A stretch of 18,707 nucleotides of DNA from assembly GCA_964541375.1 (NCBI GenBank), contig CAZIPT010000039.1, forward strand, positions 1 to 18,707. The letters run 5' to 3'. The stretch is from JBAXEO01 sp964541375. Lineage in GTDB: Bacteria > Actinomycetota > Coriobacteriia > Anaerosomatales > JAAXUF01. How positions within the stretch are numbered: the stretch's first letter is position 1; the number at the start of each line of letters is the position of its first letter. The position numbers and the translations under genes are program-made. Below are positions 6,981 to 14,410 of this stretch, piece after piece. Under the pieces are notes generated by a model. The model searched no databases. It saw nothing but the letters and a program-made list of their open reading frames with translations, and was not told where the DNA came from.

Positions 6981-7000
6981 CTCGGCTATAATCTGCCGAG
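6981..7000 (+). promoter_or_regulatory. tRNA-Leu promoter, consensus -10 inside an inverted repeat
   Basis: A perfect TATAAT (6987-6992) lies 20 bases before the tRNA. It is flanked by CTCGGC (6981-6986) and its exact inverse GCCGAG (6995-7000). A good -35 is not seen. The element overlaps the divergent promoter region of pdtaS. Confidence 0.55.
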
Positions 7001-7012
7001 CAGTTCACCCGC

Positions 7013-7098
7013 GCCCGGGTGGTGGAATGGCAGACACGGAGGTCTCAAAAACCTCTGAGGGAAACCTCGTGTGGGTTCGACTCCCACCCCGGGCACCA
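7013..7098 (+). tRNA. tRNA-Leu, anticodon CAA
   Basis: An 86-base class II tRNA. The acceptor stem pairs GCCCGGG with CCCGGGC and the 3' CCA is encoded (7096-7098). The anticodon stem GAGGT/ACCTC closes a seven-base loop CTCAAAA, giving anticodon CAA, which reads UUG. A long variable arm (GAGG, GAAA, CCTC) fits leucine. The T arm is GTGGG-TTCGACT-CCCAC. Confidence 0.95.
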
Positions 7099-7238
7099 GC
7101 GCGCCTGGCGCGCCCTCCTCCTTCATCGGCAACGCTCACCTTGATGAGGCATCGCCGTGCTGAAACCCCGCGGAACGGGGAATGACCTCCCTAGGGGGAA
7201 TTGGGCGTCAGCAGAAGTGCCTTTGATGGGGGGAGCTC
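7099..7238 (+). promoter_or_regulatory. Structured leader before the HD-GYP gene, no gene seen
   Basis: Just after the tRNA, GCGCGCC-T-GGCGCGC (near 7099-7115) can fold but has no T run. Further on, AGGCA (7147-7151) pairs with TGCCT (7218-7222) and TGCTGA (7158-7163) with TCAGCA (7208-7213). These enclose two hairpins: CCCCG/CGGGG (7166-7170 and 7176-7180) and a weaker CCTC/GGGG (7186-7189 and 7195-7198). The shape is a closed multi-branch junction ending just before the ribosome site GGGGGGA. It does not match a riboswitch class I can name. Confidence 0.4.
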
Positions 7239-8618
7239 GTGCGGGATCTCAAGTCGACTCAACGGCGAGAACTCCAGCTGGACGCGATCTCGGCCTTGCT
7301 TGTCCTCGCGATGGGCACCGTGCTCGGACTGCTCATGTACTACCTCTCGGCGAACGACGTTCAGCTGCCGGGTACCATCCTGGCGCAGTACGCTCCCCGA
7401 GTCCTGCTCGGCGGATTCGTCATCATGCTGCTGCTCTACCTCACCGACCAGAGACGCCGACTGAGGGACCGGGTGGCGCAGTCGGTTGCGGAGACTGAAG
7501 CCGCCAAGGAGAAACTCCACGCCGCAAACGACTGGCTGTCGTTCTCGCATCACGCGGCTTCGATTCTGGGCTCTGAGGGCATCGAAAAGGGGCTCAACCG
7601 GATCCTGACGGATGCAGCCGGCCTCTTCCGCGCAGACGCCACGGCTGTGATCGGCGATGAACAGGAATGGTCGTTCGTTTCGAGCGCAGCGACCGCAGAA
7701 GAGGCACAGCGCACGATGATGCACGTCGCGATGGTCGCTGCCGGCCGATCTGCACCCCTTCATATTCAGGAACTCGGCACCGAGCCTGGTCAGGTGATCG
7801 CGGTTCCCCTACGCATCGAAGGTGAGCTGCGTTTCATCTTGTGCGTATGGCGCCGGGACTCTGAGTTTGCCGGCGATGAGCTCGAGGCGCTTGGGCTGCT
7901 CGGTCGGATGGTCGAGCTGGCGATCGAACGCGAGGAGCTTCTCAAGGAGGCCCAAGCCCAGCTCGAGGGCACGCTGCAGGTGCTCCAATTCCTCGTCTCG
8001 AACAAGCGACCCGACTACTCCCGCCACGCGATGAGCGTCGCTAACCTGGCGGCGGAGATCGGCGCGGCAATGGGCCTCTCGGCGTCAGAGCGCAAGAATC
8101 TGCGACTCGCCGGGCTGGTTCACGACGTGGGCATGATGTCTCTTCCGCGTGACCTGGCCGATGCGGGGCGCCCGTTGACCGAGGAGGAGCTTGCGGTCAT
8201 CAAGCAGCACCCGCGAATAGGCGAGGAGATCGCCGGGGCGGCGAACTTCGACTCAGCAGTCAAGGATGCGGTTCGCAACCACCACGAGCGACTCGACGGC
8301 AGTGGCTACGCCGGACTACGTGGCGACGATCTCTCGAAGGAAGCGCGCATCCTGGCCGTTTGCGAAGTCTTCGACACCATGACGCACCGTGACTACTACG
8401 GCGGTCAGTCCACGCTCCAGGAAGCGGTCACCGAGCTGCACAAGAACGCGGGCACGCTCTATGACCGGGATGTCGTGAGGGCACTTCTGGCGAACCTGAA
8501 CTCAAAGGTTGAGTCGGCGTCGCTCGAGCTCAAGCCGGCCCTGGAGATCCAGGAAACGACGCTGACGGAGATTCAGGACCGAACGCCCGACGCAGTCCTC
8601 AGGTCACAACCAGCCTGA
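7239..8618 (+). CDS. Membrane-anchored GAF/HD-GYP phosphodiesterase-like protein
   Basis: Probable cyclic-di-GMP phosphodiesterase or HD-type signalling hydrolase, 459 residues. Seen: two N-terminal membrane segments (about 15-37 and 52-69), a charged coiled coil (70-100), a GAF-like domain (about 100-235), then the HD-GYP domain (245-430). Metal ligands are present: H263 (SRHAMS), H295-D296 in GLVHDVGMM, H324 in KQHPRIGEE, HHE at 348-350. The signature loop reads DGSGYAG, so the Pro of GYP is Ala; such variants are common enough that activity is not excluded. GTG 7239 follows GGGGGGA at about 5 bases. The gene has its own structured leader and stands alone. Its last 20 bases overlap the end of the convergent atpC. 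Confidence 0.88.
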   Translation: MRDLKSTQRRELQLDAISALLVLAMGTVLGLLMYYLSANDVQLPGTILAQYAPRVLLGGFVIMLLLYLTDQRRRLRDRVAQSVAETEAAKEKLHAANDWLSFSHHAASILGSEGIEKGLNRILTDAAGLFRADATAVIGDEQEWSFVSSAATAEEAQRTMMHVAMVAAGRSAPLHIQELGTEPGQVIAVPLRIEGELRFILCVWRRDSEFAGDELEALGLLGRMVELAIEREELLKEAQAQLEGTLQVLQFLVSNKRPDYSRHAMSVANLAAEIGAAMGLSASERKNLRLAGLVHDVGMMSLPRDLADAGRPLTEEELAVIKQHPRIGEEIAGAANFDSAVKDAVRNHHERLDGSGYAGLRGDDLSKEARILAVCEVFDTMTHRDYYGGQSTLQEAVTELHKNAGTLYDRDVVRALLANLNSKVESASLELKPALEIQETTLTEIQDRTPDAVLRSQPA

Positions 8619-8859
8619 CCCTGTCGTGGAAGACTTCCAGCACGCCGGCGCCGACTTCGATCTCGCTCGTGACTCCGCCTTGAGTCAGCCTCAGCACACA
8701 AGGCTGGGTCTGCATCAGCAGCGCACCGTGCCGAGGAAGAATCGCTACTTCACTTCCAGGGTCGTGGGCGGCTTCACGGCGTCGCACGACGACCCGTTCG
8801 ACCGCCGATTCGTGGAGACTCGTACCAGCGGGTGTGACGATGTCAAGTGTGAGAGCCAT
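8599..8859 (-). CDS. atpC: ATP synthase epsilon subunit, short form
   Basis: Central-stalk subunit of F1, last gene of the operon. Seen: 86 residues forming only the N-terminal beta-sandwich (LTLDIVTPAGTSLHESAVERVVV, then GSEVAILPRHGALLMQTQPCVLRL). The usual C-terminal helical hairpin of about 45 residues, which inhibits ATP hydrolysis in many bacteria, is absent. Short forms of this kind are known in green sulfur bacteria. ATG 8859 shares its A with the TGA of atpD (TGATG), so translation is coupled. The stop is at 8599, overlapping the convergent HD-GYP gene by 20 bases, which leaves no intergenic space for a terminator for either gene. Confidence 0.88.
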   Translation of the reverse strand: MALTLDIVTPAGTSLHESAVERVVVRRREAAHDPGSEVAILPRHGALLMQTQPCVLRLTQGGVTSEIEVGAGVLEVFHDRVRLVVT

Positions 8860-10415
8860 CAGGCTTCAGCACCGATCGCGGCCGCGGCACCTTCGTGTAC
8901 CTGAGCTTCGACCGCAGTGCTCGAAGGCCGAATCTCGATGACCTCCTTGGCCTTTGAGAGCGCGTCATCGAGCGTGCTCGACATGAAGAACGCCTGCTCG
9001 GGCACGTTGTCACAAGCTCCGGAGCAGATCTCCTCGAACCCGCGGACCGTCTCGGCAAGCGGCACGTAACAGCCCGCAATGCCGGTGTACTGCTCGGCGA
9101 CGAAGAAGGGCTGCGACAGGAACTTCTGCAGCCGGCGCGCCCTGGTCACGACCGTTCGATCCTCTTCCGAGAGTTCTTCAACCCCCAAAATGGCGATGAG
9201 GTCCTGAAGCGCACCGTACCGCTGCAGGTAGGACTTGGTATCGCGCGCAACACGTACATGACGCTCGCCCACGACGGACGGTTCCAGGATCTGTGACGAG
9301 GAAAGGAGCGGGTCGATCGCGGGATACAGTCCCATCTCGGCGATTCGGCGTGACAGCACCACCGTCGCGTCGAGGTGGGAGAAGATGGCCGCGGGGCCGG
9401 GGTCGGCCAGGTCGTCAGCGGGAACGTAGACCGCCTGTACGCTGGTGATGGCGCCGTCGTCAGTCGATACGATGCGCTCCTCGAGCGAACCGACCTCGGT
9501 GGCCAATGTGGGCTGATAGCCGACTTCAGCCGGAATCCGGGAGCGCAGGAGCGAAACCTCGAGGCCCGCCTGCACGAAACGGTAGATGTTGTCGAAGAAC
9601 AGCAGGACGTCGGCGTGCTCGACATCCCGGAAGTACTCGGCGGTGGTCAGGGCACAATACGGAAGACGGAACCGCGCCCCGGGGGGTTCGTTCATCTGGG
9701 CGAAGTAGAGCACCGCACGTTCGAGCACCTTGGAGCGCTGCATCTCGAGCCACAGGTCGTTGCCCTCGCGCGTGCGTTCTCCGATCCCTCCGAATACGCT
9801 GACTCCCTCGTGAACCTGGCCGACGTTGCGAATGAGCTCCATGATCACGACCGTCTTGCCAACGCCTGCTCCCCCGAACAGCGCGATCTTGCCGCCTCGG
9901 GGGAAGGGCGTGAGCAAGTCGATTGCTTTGAGCCCGGTCTCGAACACCTCGGGATAGGTCTTGACCTTCACGAACGGGACCGGGTCCCTGCGGATAGGCC
10001 AGCGAGCGTGCTCGGTCACCGGCCCCAGTCCGTCAGACGGCTCCCCTACGCAGTTCAGGATACGGCCCCGGATGTCGGGGCCGACGGGCACGCTGATGGG
10101 TGCCTGGGTGTCGTAGACGCGCGTGCCCCGCCGTACTCCGTCGGTCGATCCGAGCGCAAGCGCGCGAACCATCCCTTCGCCCAGGAGCTCCACCGCTTCA
10201 AGCGGCAGCCCGCGTCGGCGGTCACCCACGCGCAGCAGGGAGCCTATCAGCGGCAGTTCGCCGCGAAAACGCACATCGACCACCGGTCCGAGCACTTGCG
10301 CGACCGCGCCATCACAGGCCTCGCGGCCGAGGTCCTCACGCGCACGGCGAAGCGCACTGGCGACGACGTCGTTGACCTGTTGGGTCGATGCTGCGCGAGC
10401 CCGTTCACTCGGCAT
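8859..10415 (-). CDS. atpD: ATP synthase beta subunit (catalytic)
   Basis: Catalytic subunit of F1. Seen, 518 residues: Walker A GGAGVGKT at 171-178, the catalytic loop GGIGERTREGNDL, Walker B in VLLFFDNIYRF, YQPTLATEVGSLEERI, and ELSEED (EELSEED in place of DELSEED) contacting gamma. Catalytic Lys, Glu and Arg are all present, so it should be active. It is diverged elsewhere: FRLPYCALTTAEYF and QAGLEVSLLRSRIPAEV replace the usual strings at conserved positions. The N-terminus is about 22 residues longer than in E. coli. ATG 10415 has AAGGAGG upstream and overlaps the end of atpG by 11 bases. The C-terminal tail is Ala-rich. Confidence 0.96.
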   Translation of the reverse strand: MPSERARAASTQQVNDVVASALRRAREDLGREACDGAVAQVLGPVVDVRFRGELPLIGSLLRVGDRRRGLPLEAVELLGEGMVRALALGSTDGVRRGTRVYDTQAPISVPVGPDIRGRILNCVGEPSDGLGPVTEHARWPIRRDPVPFVKVKTYPEVFETGLKAIDLLTPFPRGGKIALFGGAGVGKTVVIMELIRNVGQVHEGVSVFGGIGERTREGNDLWLEMQRSKVLERAVLYFAQMNEPPGARFRLPYCALTTAEYFRDVEHADVLLFFDNIYRFVQAGLEVSLLRSRIPAEVGYQPTLATEVGSLEERIVSTDDGAITSVQAVYVPADDLADPGPAAIFSHLDATVVLSRRIAEMGLYPAIDPLLSSSQILEPSVVGERHVRVARDTKSYLQRYGALQDLIAILGVEELSEEDRTVVTRARRLQKFLSQPFFVAEQYTGIAGCYVPLAETVRGFEEICSGACDNVPEQAFFMSSTLDDALSKAKEVIEIRPSSTAVEAQVHEGAAAAIGAEA

Positions 10416-11322
10416 TGTTCTCGGCCTCCTTGCGAACGCGCCCTGCGACCAGCACGCCGACCAGGTCGGCGGTGATCGACTCTCGGCGCAACCGGTTGTA
10501 GTGCACCCTCAACGTGGCGAGCGATCTGTCAGCGCGCTCCGAGGCCTCCTGCATGGTGACCATGCGCGCGGCCTGCTCGCATGCAAACGCTTCGAGCAGC
10601 ACGTCCTTTATCTGCAGCCGCACGAAAGCCCCGAGCAGCTCCTGCACGCATGGTCCACTGGCGGGCTCGTAGTGCCATTCGCCGGGCAGCGACTCTTCAT
10701 AGTCCACGGCGAACTCATCCGGAGTCACGGGAAGCAGCCGAATGACGACAGGATCTCGATTCATGGTCGAATGAAAGGCCGTGTAGCAGGCCCAGACCTC
10801 GTCGACCGCTCCTCCAAGGAACGCGCCCGTCGCCAGATCGAGCAGCCGGTCCACTTCCTCTTCGGTGACACCTGCTCGCGTCCACGCACTCACATCGGCA
10901 AGCGGCACGTCGGTTGTGCGTCGCAGGTAGGTCTCGGCGCGACGCCCCTTGACCACGACCGAGACGTCGATGCTCTGCGCTTGGCACCCGGACAAGAACT
11001 CCCGAGCGGTGCGCCCCAGGGCGAGGTTGTGGCCTCCGCACAGGCCTCGGTCCGCCCCGATGACCAGGACGGAGACTCTGCGGACCTCGGGGCTCGCGAC
11101 CATGAGCGGGGACACCGCCGCGGGATCGAGACCGTCTGCAAGCACCGCGCTGTGCTGATGCATGAGGATCGATCGCAGAGCGGCCGTATACTCGCGCGCG
11201 CCACGCGCCCGCTCGTGCGTTTGGGCAAGCTTGGCCGAGGCGACCGTGGCGAGCGTCCGGCACACCTCGCCGATCCCGGAGACCGATCGCATCCTGCTGC
11301 GGACGTCCGCGAGCTTCTCCAT
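10405..11322 (-). CDS. atpG: ATP synthase gamma subunit
   Basis: Rotor shaft of F1, 305 residues. Seen: N-terminal helix LADVRSRMRSVSGIGEVCRTLATVASAKL, the Rossmann segment VSVLVIGADRGLCGGHN, and the C-terminal helix EASERADRSLATLRVHYNRLRRESITADL. The order of these blocks is standard. The middle is diverged and the tail ends in a charged string (RKEAENNAE) instead of the usual small residues. ATG 11322 is two bases after the stop of atpA. Its end overlaps the start of atpD by 11 bases, so the F1 genes are tightly coupled. Confidence 0.93.
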   Translation of the reverse strand: MEKLADVRSRMRSVSGIGEVCRTLATVASAKLAQTHERARGAREYTAALRSILMHQHSAVLADGLDPAAVSPLMVASPEVRRVSVLVIGADRGLCGGHNLALGRTAREFLSGCQAQSIDVSVVVKGRRAETYLRRTTDVPLADVSAWTRAGVTEEEVDRLLDLATGAFLGGAVDEVWACYTAFHSTMNRDPVVIRLLPVTPDEFAVDYEESLPGEWHYEPASGPCVQELLGAFVRLQIKDVLLEAFACEQAARMVTMQEASERADRSLATLRVHYNRLRRESITADLVGVLVAGRVRKEAENNAE

Positions 11323-11324
11323 GG

Positions 11325-13211
11325 CTAGGTCAACGCCGCCTCGTGGGACGGCGAGACCTCGTCGCCCGCCTGCCGGGACTTCTCGGCGAATCCGGCAAGC
11401 GCGTCGGCCAACAGCGCTTCGATCTCGTCGGTCATGCCGTTTGTCTCGGACAGCTTCTGCAAGACGTCTGGCCGGCGGCGTGTTGCGTACTCGAGCAACT
11501 GGTCTTCGATCTCGCCAACGTCCTTCACGGCAACGTGGTCAAAATGGCCGTTGACCACCGCATAGAGCACCAGTATCTCCTGCTCCGAAGGCATGGGCGC
11601 ATGCTGCCTCTGTCTCAGCAGCTCGCGGGCACGCTCTCCCCGCGTGAGCTGCAGTTGCGTTGTCTCATCGACCTCGGCACCGAACTTCACGAACCGAGCC
11701 ATCTCTCCGTACTGCGCCAGATCGATACGCAGCCGTCCGGCCACTTGCTTCATCGCCTTGGTTTGCGCGGATCCGCCAACGCGCGACACCGAGAGTCCAG
11801 GGTCTAGTGCCGGACGGCGGCCCTCGTTGAAGGCTGCTGCGTCGAGCATGATCTGGCCGTCACAGATCGAGATGACGTTTGTCGCTATGAACGCTGAGAT
11901 GTCGCCGGCCAGAGTCTCGACGATCGGCATCGCCGTGAGCGACCCGCTTCCGTGCTCTTCGCTCATCCGTGCGGCCCGCTCGAGAAGCCTGGAATGCACG
12001 TAGAAGATGTCTCCCGGGTAGGCCTCGCGTCCCACTGGACGGTCGAGCAACGCCGACATCTCACGGTACGTCGTCGCATGCTTGGTCAAGTCGTCGTAGA
12101 CGACGAACGCATCGCCTCCGCGGTCCATGAAGTATTCTCCGAGCGCACATGCGGTGTAGGGCGCGAGATAGCGGAACGCCGGAGTCTCCCCGGGTAGCGC
12201 CACGACCACCGCGGTGTAGTCCAGGGCGCCGAACTCCTCAAGCGTGGCCACGACGTTGCGTACCGTCGACGCCTTTTGGCCGATCGCGCAGTAGATGCAG
12301 GAGACGTCTCTGCCCTTCTGGGCGAGAATCGCGTCGACGGCGAGGGTGGTCTTCCCCAGCTTGCGGTCTCCGATCACCAGCTCGCGCTGCCCGCGTCCAA
12401 TCGGCACCAGAGCATCGATCGCCTTCATGCCCGTATGGAGCGGCACGTCGACAGGGCGCCGTTCGACGACACCCGGCGCGGGCCGTTCGGCCGGCATCCA
12501 TGCACCGGGCACAATCGCGCCCCGACCGTCCATCGGCCGTCCCAGCGAGTCCATGACGCGACCCAGTACACTCTCCCCCACCGGGACGTGCAGGAGGTGA
12601 CCGGTGCGTCGTACATCACTGCCCTCGCGCACCCCCTCCTCGCTGCCAAGCAGTGCGATCCCGACCTGGTGTTCCTTGAGAGAGAACGCCAGACCGAGTG
12701 TGCCGCACTCGAACTCGACGATCTCCTGACTCCCCACGTCGCTCAGGCCCGTGACCGTGGCAACTCCGTCGCCGATTCGCAGCACGCTGCCGGCATCGTG
12801 TAGTTCTTCGATGCTTGGCTTGGGGACGGTCTTCGAGAGCAGCGTGCGTAGATGCTCGTACGCGCCGTCAGCATCGAGCGACTTCCCGCTCTCGAATCCC
12901 TCACGCACCTGATGCTCTATCTCTGAGAGCCACATCGCCCGGGAGTCGAGTACTACACGACCCGCATCACCGACGTAGAGCACGGCGCCGGCGTCCATGG
13001 TTGGCGAGACATGTACGTCGAGCGCGATCTCTCGGCCTGCCGCAGCGCACACGAACTCGCGGACCAGCCGCGTGACTCGTTCATCGAGAGGCGTGCGTGA
13101 GCAGAGCGTCACGCGCGAGTTTTCGAACCGAGAAAGGAGCCGGGCGAGCTCTACAGAGTCAAGCACGCCGTTCATGGGCAGCGAGCCTCTCGCCTGCGAG
13201 CCGGTGCTCAC
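11325..13211 (-). CDS. atpA: ATP synthase alpha subunit with N-terminal delta-like extension
   Basis: Non-catalytic nucleotide-binding subunit of F1. Seen, 628 residues against about 510 normally. The usual alpha body begins near residue 135 (GSVLRIGDGVATVTGLSDV); Walker A GDRKLGKT lies at 281-288 (169-176 in E. coli). Arginine-finger segment SVSRVGGSAQTK and the C-terminal helices are present. The extra 112 residues include NSRVTLCSRTPLDERVTRLV, GREIALDVHVSP and AGAVLYVGDAGRVVLDS. In pattern (xPLDE...GR.I.L.V.V.P...G..L.VGD..V.D) this resembles the C-terminal beta domain of ATP synthase delta. GTG 13211 overlaps the TGA of the previous gene (GTGA). An ATG at 13175, with GAGAGG upstream, is an alternative start that keeps the extension. 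Assignment as alpha is certain; the delta resemblance is my reading. Confidence 0.95.
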   Translation of the reverse strand: MSTGSQARGSLPMNGVLDSVELARLLSRFENSRVTLCSRTPLDERVTRLVREFVCAAAGREIALDVHVSPTMDAGAVLYVGDAGRVVLDSRAMWLSEIEHQVREGFESGKSLDADGAYEHLRTLLSKTVPKPSIEELHDAGSVLRIGDGVATVTGLSDVGSQEIVEFECGTLGLAFSLKEHQVGIALLGSEEGVREGSDVRRTGHLLHVPVGESVLGRVMDSLGRPMDGRGAIVPGAWMPAERPAPGVVERRPVDVPLHTGMKAIDALVPIGRGQRELVIGDRKLGKTTLAVDAILAQKGRDVSCIYCAIGQKASTVRNVVATLEEFGALDYTAVVVALPGETPAFRYLAPYTACALGEYFMDRGGDAFVVYDDLTKHATTYREMSALLDRPVGREAYPGDIFYVHSRLLERAARMSEEHGSGSLTAMPIVETLAGDISAFIATNVISICDGQIMLDAAAFNEGRRPALDPGLSVSRVGGSAQTKAMKQVAGRLRIDLAQYGEMARFVKFGAEVDETTQLQLTRGERARELLRQRQHAPMPSEQEILVLYAVVNGHFDHVAVKDVGEIEDQLLEYATRRRPDVLQKLSETNGMTDEIEALLADALAGFAEKSRQAGDEVSPSHEAALT

Positions 13212-13846
13212 GACATCGCCCTACTCCGAGAAGCCAACCTCTCGCGGGCCTTCACCTTGACGGTGTCCTGTACCGGGGGCGGGAGAACCTCTCCGCCGAT
13301 GCTCGCCACGATGGCGCTCTCAATCGAAGCGCGCTGCTCGGCAACGCTCAGCTTCTCGCTCAGAATCGAGCGCGTCGCTTGGGCGACGATGCTCACGAGT
13401 TCCTCACGGAGTTCGCCGCGCATCTCCTCGGCCTCACTGACCAGTGCGGCTGCTGCTCGCTCCGTTGTCCGTTGCGCTTCGGCGTCGGCCTCCTCGCGCG
13501 CGGTGGCCTCCATCCGCTCAGCCTCGGATTGTGCGTTTTGGAGCAGTGCGGCCGCTTCTGCCCGGGCGGTATCAAGGCGCTCACGCGCTGTCGATTCGGC
13601 AGATACGAGATCCGCGCCGGCATGCGATGCCGCTTCGATCTGACGGCTGGTCCGCTCGGCACGCTCCTTGATCATGTTGGCGACAAACCCTTTGCGCTTG
13701 CCCCAACCCATCGTTACCACCCACACGATTGTGATGAGCAGCAGGAACTGGACGGCCTCGGCGATCATGCGAACCGGGTAGTTGGAGTACTCGTAGACTA
13801 TCTCCGAGGCAATCGCTTGCCACATCACAAGTATTTGGTGGAGCAC
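13208..13846 (-). CDS. Second b-like ATP synthase peripheral-stalk subunit (b')
   Basis: Occupies the place of the delta gene (atpH) in the usual operon order. Seen, about 212 residues: a 28-residue leader, one membrane segment at about 29-49 (AEAVQFLLLITIVWVVTMGWG), then a long Ala/Glu/Arg-rich coiled coil and a C-terminal b-type amphipathic region (VAQATRSILSEKLSVAEQR). No all-helical delta N-terminal domain follows. Known: in mycobacteria the gene at this position encodes a b-delta fusion. Inference: a b' stalk subunit pairing with the atpF product as a heterodimer. The GTG at 13846 is preferred because GGGGGTG lies about 6 bases before it; a GTG at 13855 sits directly on that purine run. 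Its stop overlaps the atpA start by four bases. Confidence 0.85.
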   Translation of the reverse strand: MLHQILVMWQAIASEIVYEYSNYPVRMIAEAVQFLLLITIVWVVTMGWGKRKGFVANMIKERAERTSRQIEAASHAGADLVSAESTARERLDTARAEAAALLQNAQSEAERMEATAREEADAEAQRTTERAAAALVSEAEEMRGELREELVSIVAQATRSILSEKLSVAEQRASIESAIVASIGGEVLPPPVQDTVKVKARERLASRSRAMS

Positions 13847-13859
13847 GGTGTTCACCCCC

Positions 13860-14384
13860 CTAGTGGGCTTTGCTTTCCATCAGACGGACTACCGTGCTTT
13901 CGACCGCTTCGGCGTCGGCGGCGCCGAGTAGCTGTTCGCACGCGGCAGCCACACACTCGACGGCCTGGGCTTGCACTGAAGCCAACTCCCGCTCTCGCAC
14001 CGCGCGCAACTCGGCACGGCCCGACTCGAGCGACTCAGATGCGGCCTGGGAGGCCTCGGCGAGACGCTCCTTGCGATAGGCTTCCGCCCGTGCGGCAGCG
14101 GCATTGCGTATGTCGTCGGAGGCCGCCGCAGCCTGTGCGAGAATCGCCTCGGCCTCAAGATCGGACGAGCGTCTCACCTCCGCGGCCTGTGCTGACTGTT
14201 GTCGAGCCACGGAGAAGCGCTCCTCGCGCTGCTCCATCACTTCCAAGTAGGGCAGAACGTACACGCGCCTGAGCAGAAGGTAGGTCACCACCAAGACCAG
14301 CGCCACGACCACGATGACGACCGGGTCGATCTGGCTGATTGGGTTGAGGTTGATCTCGGTGGGTTTGATCCCAGGAGCTTCCAT
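13860..14384 (-). CDS. atpF: ATP synthase b subunit
   Basis: Membrane-anchored peripheral stalk subunit, 174 residues. Seen: short N-terminal stretch with one membrane segment at about 21-40 (PVVIVVVALVLVVTYLLL), the family-typical exit VLPYLEVMEQREERF, a long coiled coil rich in Ala and Glu, and a C-terminal region (AVECVAAACEQLLG). ATG 14384 has AAGGAGG at 6 bases, a strong site. It lies 26 bases after atpE and is followed by the b' gene. The size is ordinary, unlike the doubled b of some delta-less enzymes. Confidence 0.92.
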   Translation of the reverse strand: MEAPGIKPTEINLNPISQIDPVVIVVVALVLVVTYLLLRRVYVLPYLEVMEQREERFSVARQQSAQAAEVRRSSDLEAEAILAQAAAASDDIRNAAAARAEAYRKERLAEASQAASESLESGRAELRAVRERELASVQAQAVECVAAACEQLLGAADAEAVESTVVRLMESKAH

Positions 14385-14410
14385 TTCTGCCCCTCCTTGG
14401 AGCGTTCGGT

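Noticed and set aside
7099..7120. Rho-independent terminator after tRNA-Leu
   Set aside because: The GC-rich palindrome would need a very small loop and is followed by C-rich sequence, with no T run.
7141..7195. Possible fluoride riboswitch (GATGAGG ... AATGACCTCC resembles its pseudoknot halves)
   Set aside because: The first stem required around GATG is missing and the downstream gene is not a fluoride exporter or related gene. Similarity is limited to short strings.
9375..11328. Long plus-strand open frames opposite atpD and atpG
   Set aside because: Antisense shadows of clearly conserved ATP synthase genes, with no motifs of their own.
13208..13300. Delta N-terminal helical domain at the end of the b' protein
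   Set aside because: The region after the coiled coil is only about 30 residues and ends in a basic tail, too short for that six-helix domain.
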